DNA from: Solen grandis
Taxonomy: Eukaryota > Mollusca > Bivalvia > Adapedonta > Solenidae
Reading direction: 5' to 3'
Assembly: GCA_021229015.1 (NCBI GenBank)
Contig: CM037781.1
Coordinates: 72,122,903 to 72,186,902, forward strand
DNA length: 64,000 nt
Part shown: positions 60,120 to 64,000 of the stretch, piece by piece
Numbering within the stretch: position 1 is the first letter of the stretch
Layout: each line of letters begins with the position of its first letter
Translations under genes and position numbers: made by a program
Notes under the pieces: generated by a model
What the model was told of the DNA's origin: nothing
Databases searched by the model: none
Seen by the model: only the letters and a program-made list of their open reading frames with translations

Positions 60120-63100
60120 CGTTTGTATATTCGACGGTGATATCATTTCAGAAGATAACAAAGAAAAACTAGATGCGCATTGCTTTCAACGAGAGCAACG
60201 TATGATTATAGTATAAACAATATACTAAACTCTAACAAAGATGTAATTATTTTGCAAAGACCTGACGTAATATTCATTTTTTTTTCATTAGGTATACGTT
60301 TATAAATTTGGTTTTCGGTTAATATAGTTTCATATGAGTGAATGGTGATGCTTATAATATTGGCTTTAGTCCGTCCCTTTTTATTTCTTTTCTAGCTTGG
60401 AGTAGAGTGCTAAAATTTCAAGACATCTTCATTTAATATTTAAGACTTCTGTAAGTTACTAGAACATATTCCCGGAGAGGACTCGTTACCTAGAAAGGGA
60501 AAAATATTGAAGAAGACGTGAGAAGGAGGCTTTAGGCATTGAGTTCCACTCATATGATATTAACTTTTCAAAACCATAACCTTTTTGTGTGCATTTTATA
60601 TCCAATGATTATCTTCTCAAAATACTACTGTATTCAAATCTTTCTAATTGTTAAATGACGAACAAATTTACATTTGTTTGCTGTACAATTATATAGCGTG
60701 TCTTTCCCTCCTATTATTCACCGATTCGACGTGAAGTGCTGACGGAAATACTTAGCACATTAAAATCACACGATATGTGATCTTTTTTATGACAGCAATT
60801 ATTTTCACTAAAACTGGAACAACGCATCTTCCCCTGGGTAACGTCGCAACGTATTCTCTTGTCTTTTCAAACAAACATGCTTACTGCTTCGCATTGTTAA
60901 ATGTCCATGATATCCCACGAGTCATCGACTTGGATATTCTGTTTATGACAACTCACGCAATGCGCAGTATTTAAGAGCAACGGGCATTATCCATGACCTG
61001 ATTTCCAGTAAGCATTAGTTCGTACACATAAGTAACAGTGATACTGTTTTGATAAATTGAATGTATTGCATTATTTCAGGATTCAAATTAAATTGCAATA
61101 CTAGAGTGAATGTTATTTTATTGTCACGGTGCGCATAAACATGTACTCATTCAATGCTATGTCGTGTCAAAATTTTCCCTCATGGGCATAAAACGCTTAT
61201 TTGATTTGCAAATAAAAATATCAATAGCACATCAAATATGCAAACATAATCAAATATACAGGCTTTCTTTACATACATAGAATAATACGTGTCCTCTTAA
61301 AAGGCAATGTTTAAGAACATTTCAAAGCAGGAAACAGCTGTCATCGTTCCTGAGATTTTGCAATCAATGCAATTTATCTCTTAAGACAATTTCATTTTAT
61401 CGCATTCATCGCCGTTTTATTCCTGTATTGTCCGATTTTTTAACCGTCACAAGTGCATATATTTCACAGACATGGAACAACAACTTTTGTCTATTTGAGA
61501 CAAATATCGTACTTCCTTTTTGGAGTATCAAACCGAAACGTTCTGCAATTTACTACAAACAGTCGCATTATACATGCAAGTGCCTAACAAGTCCTGTAAC
61601 TATCCTGAATATACCCAATGTGTCAACAACGGTCAAAATGACACGTGTGAAAGCCTCAAAGGATCATAGATAAATCATTACCGTTCCACGAAGATCTCCT
61701 GCGTTGGAGATTGCATTTAATGACATAAGTAACAGTATTGTATGCGGAAAACCAGTAATCAAATTCACGACCCCGCTATCTTGACCGCCGATGACGTTCG
61801 TTGTATTAATCAGTTTAATAGTTCTACAAAATTGTTTTCGTATTAAAACATAGTCTTCAATCAGACAAAAAATGAAATTCATACATCAGCAAATAAATGT
61901 AAAAAAATATAACCTTTACTTTCTTTGATTTCATTATTACGTAAAAATATTTGTTTTCAGAAAAATCCTTGTCAATATTGTATTATGAATATCGTACTTC
62001 ATGTTTTTGAAAACTAATAAAACATTTTTGAAATAATTTCTAAAATAAGTCAAAGTTTAAAATTCAAATCACTTTGTGACATATTAATAGTTGACTTAAA
62101 AATACAATTACCTGAGTTAGAAATAAATGTTTTGTAATTTGCATTTGAACAAGATTTAATCAATGCAGACATCTTTTTGCCATAGCGAACTTTTGAATTT
62201 TAAATTTCGAAAAAAAGGTTAAATTCAATTTTGTTTTGCACACATTACCACATGTTTTGCCCTCTACCTTGATGGCTCAAATTAAAAAAAAATTGGATCC
62301 ACCTATTTTGGTGGTCTATTTTCTTGTTATAATATCTGCTGTAAATTAAAAAAAATCAGGAATTATTTCAACTATCTCGCCATGACCCTCTACTATAGCA
62401 GCTAAAATTTTAAAAGAAAAACTCTGCACGTGATGGTTGATGTCCTTCTCTATATGATGTTGAATCTGGTCGATGTTGGGGTAATAATGTCAGGTGACAT
62501 ATATATCTGACCTTATTTATGCTTTTGAAATTCAGGTTATTTTCCTGGGTTATTTCTGAGAATATATTTTCAGAAACAGGGCCTGAATATTTCATAATAG
62601 AAACATACCGGTATTATGAATAACCATGTTCAAAGCATTTACCAGAATTTAATTATAAAAATATAGGACATTCCATGGCATCAACTTTTGCAGTATACTG
62701 TTAAATTTAGCATGATATAACTTAAAGAGAAAATCAAACGCATTTTATATTTATTGATGCATGCAGAACATTTTGGCATGCATTTCATTTCCAGGATTCG
62801 ACTGCACATGCACCGATTTTAATTTTCAGGGGACGCTACTCATATTGACAAATCAATGTAATCGACATTAATAAAAACCGAATGGACTGTCGAAATTTCA
62901 GGAATATTTATTGCATCCTGATAAAATGATCAATTAAACATGATGTTTCTGGAAATTATCACTTTCACGACCGAAGATTAGCATGCCAAATAAACTTGTG
63001 TTGATTTCTCTCAGGATTTTATAAAACACCCTACAATCATCCAAGGAGCAGAACACAATTAAATTCAATAAAAGTGCTACGAAATCTGCATGAACATTAG

Positions 63101-63630
63101 TGTTGACGTACGTTCTATTCATGTTTTATCTATTTTTGTCACCATGTTTTATTGATTAAACCAATGGAAAAGACAAACAAAGACTTGTAGTGTCATTGGG
63201 ATAAAAACCCAGATAAATAAAAAATCCTGAGTAAGCAATTCATCAAGTCAATACAAATACAACGCAATTATCGCGATGAATATAGTTAAAACACGTCAGA
63301 AATTATATTTCTATTTCATGTTAATCTCTTATGTATATTTATGACGTTTGGTTGTATACACTAAATAAAACTCTTTTTTTGTGCTAAAATTAGATTTTTT
63401 TTTTTTAAATTTTTTTTACATACTTTTAGATATCGATAGAGATACACAAATGACAAAATGAATCCTGTACGTATACGTGAGTTTGTTTAAGTACATAGTT
63501 TCAGTATAATCATTAGACGGAGAAGATTAATATTTTGTAAAATACTCGAACTAATTTGTTATCGGTTCTTATCATTCATATTCAGTTACAAGCTTCTGCA
63601 TATAAATAAACTTAACTTGGGAAATTAGCT
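60120..63630. other. Intergenic, nothing recognised
   Basis: AT-rich. Open frames at 60777-60974 and 61428-61673 have no recognisable domain. No SINE or MITE families from the left half of the window appear here. Confidence 0.4.
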
Positions 63631-63631
63631 G

Positions 63632-63885
63632 TTGGCATTTGGAAGTTAGATTAGCTTCCTCCGGTAACTGAGAAGTTAATCTCAATTCCAATCAATCTCT
63701 ATCATACGTTTGATTGAAAAATAAAACGACTAGAATCCTACGCTTTAAAGTAAATGCCAGATTTGCATTTTCAATAAACGTTTGTAGGAAAGCTGTGTGA
63801 TAAGTAACACAATTTTATATATTACAGTGCCAATATAAAGTCGTATTGCAAATCTTTCACATTTACTCACAATGGTTTATAGCAG
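63632..63885. repeat. Diverged ~290-bp direct repeat, right copy
   Basis: Partner of 55945-56235, about 7.7 kb apart and in the same orientation. Confidence 0.6.
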
Positions 63886-64000
63886 CACTAAAATTAGATG
63901 TTATTGTTCTTAATTTGATTTGTCTTCAGAAAATATATGCCAGTGGTTGAATGAGTATTCAATAAAAGCTATATATAGGTATAAACAAAAGTATCTATGT

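Noticed and set aside
61428..61673. Possible exon after TTTCACAG with a Cys-rich alternative frame
   Set aside because: The Cys-rich frame has a stop just upstream and the other frame has no family signature. Not supportable.

Overview
This is AT-rich, intron-containing, repeat-dense animal DNA, most likely from a bivalve mollusc. Evidence for this is the vertebrate-like splice sites, the tRNA-derived SINEs ending in AAACCCAACAAACAAAC- or AACAACAAC-type tails, the GCTCACCTGAGC...CTCTTGTT repeats and the TTAA-flanked palindromic elements, all typical of bivalve assemblies. The species cannot be named from the sequence. Two runs of exactly 100 N (3098-3197 and 53198-53297) are scaffold gaps.

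The one well-supported, nearly complete gene lies on the + strand at 35571-41756. It is a five-coding-exon homologue of TRMT9B (KIAA1456), of the Trm9/ALKBH8-type tRNA-methyltransferase family. It has a Class I SAM-binding domain, a long Ser-rich/acidic linker and the conserved C-terminal YHVFREGEL block. The last ~30 codons are thrown out of frame by one extra base in an A-run (41663-41665). Two well-formed but non-coding exon candidates upstream (11903-12027, 13849-13901) could be its 5' UTR.

On the - strand, 50892-52988 holds the two C-terminal exons of a fibrinogen-related-domain (FReD) lectin. Its upstream exons are not visible, and a scaffold gap begins 210 bases upstream. Also on the - strand, 24830-25690 is a decayed HSPA12 (Hsp70-like) pseudogene with several frame breaks.

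The rest is repeats. 1-7388 is a tandem duplication of about 3 kb, one copy of which carries a 1487-bp deletion ending inside a giant palindrome. 9436-11453, 22840-24632 and 53790-54660 are elements built from internal ~165-bp units. 16046-16531 and 27115-28200 belong to a second family that shares their termini. Eight TTAA-flanked MITEs, three ~240-bp MITEs and at least a dozen SINE copies are scattered throughout, several inside TRMT9B introns. Large tandem arrays sit at 14640-15090 (64 bp), 21840-22740 (36 bp), 29080-30235 (21 bp) and 44705-45660 (15-bp units in an 89-bp higher-order repeat).

The right third (53298-64000) has few recognisable repeats and no convincing gene. It does have a diverged ~290-bp direct repeat at 55945 and 63632 and two speculative first-exon-like stretches. 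I found no clearly new multi-gene system. The most informative signals are the duplication/deletion architecture, the two repeat families with shared ends and a nested insertion, and the unstable cruciform core of the TTAA MITEs.
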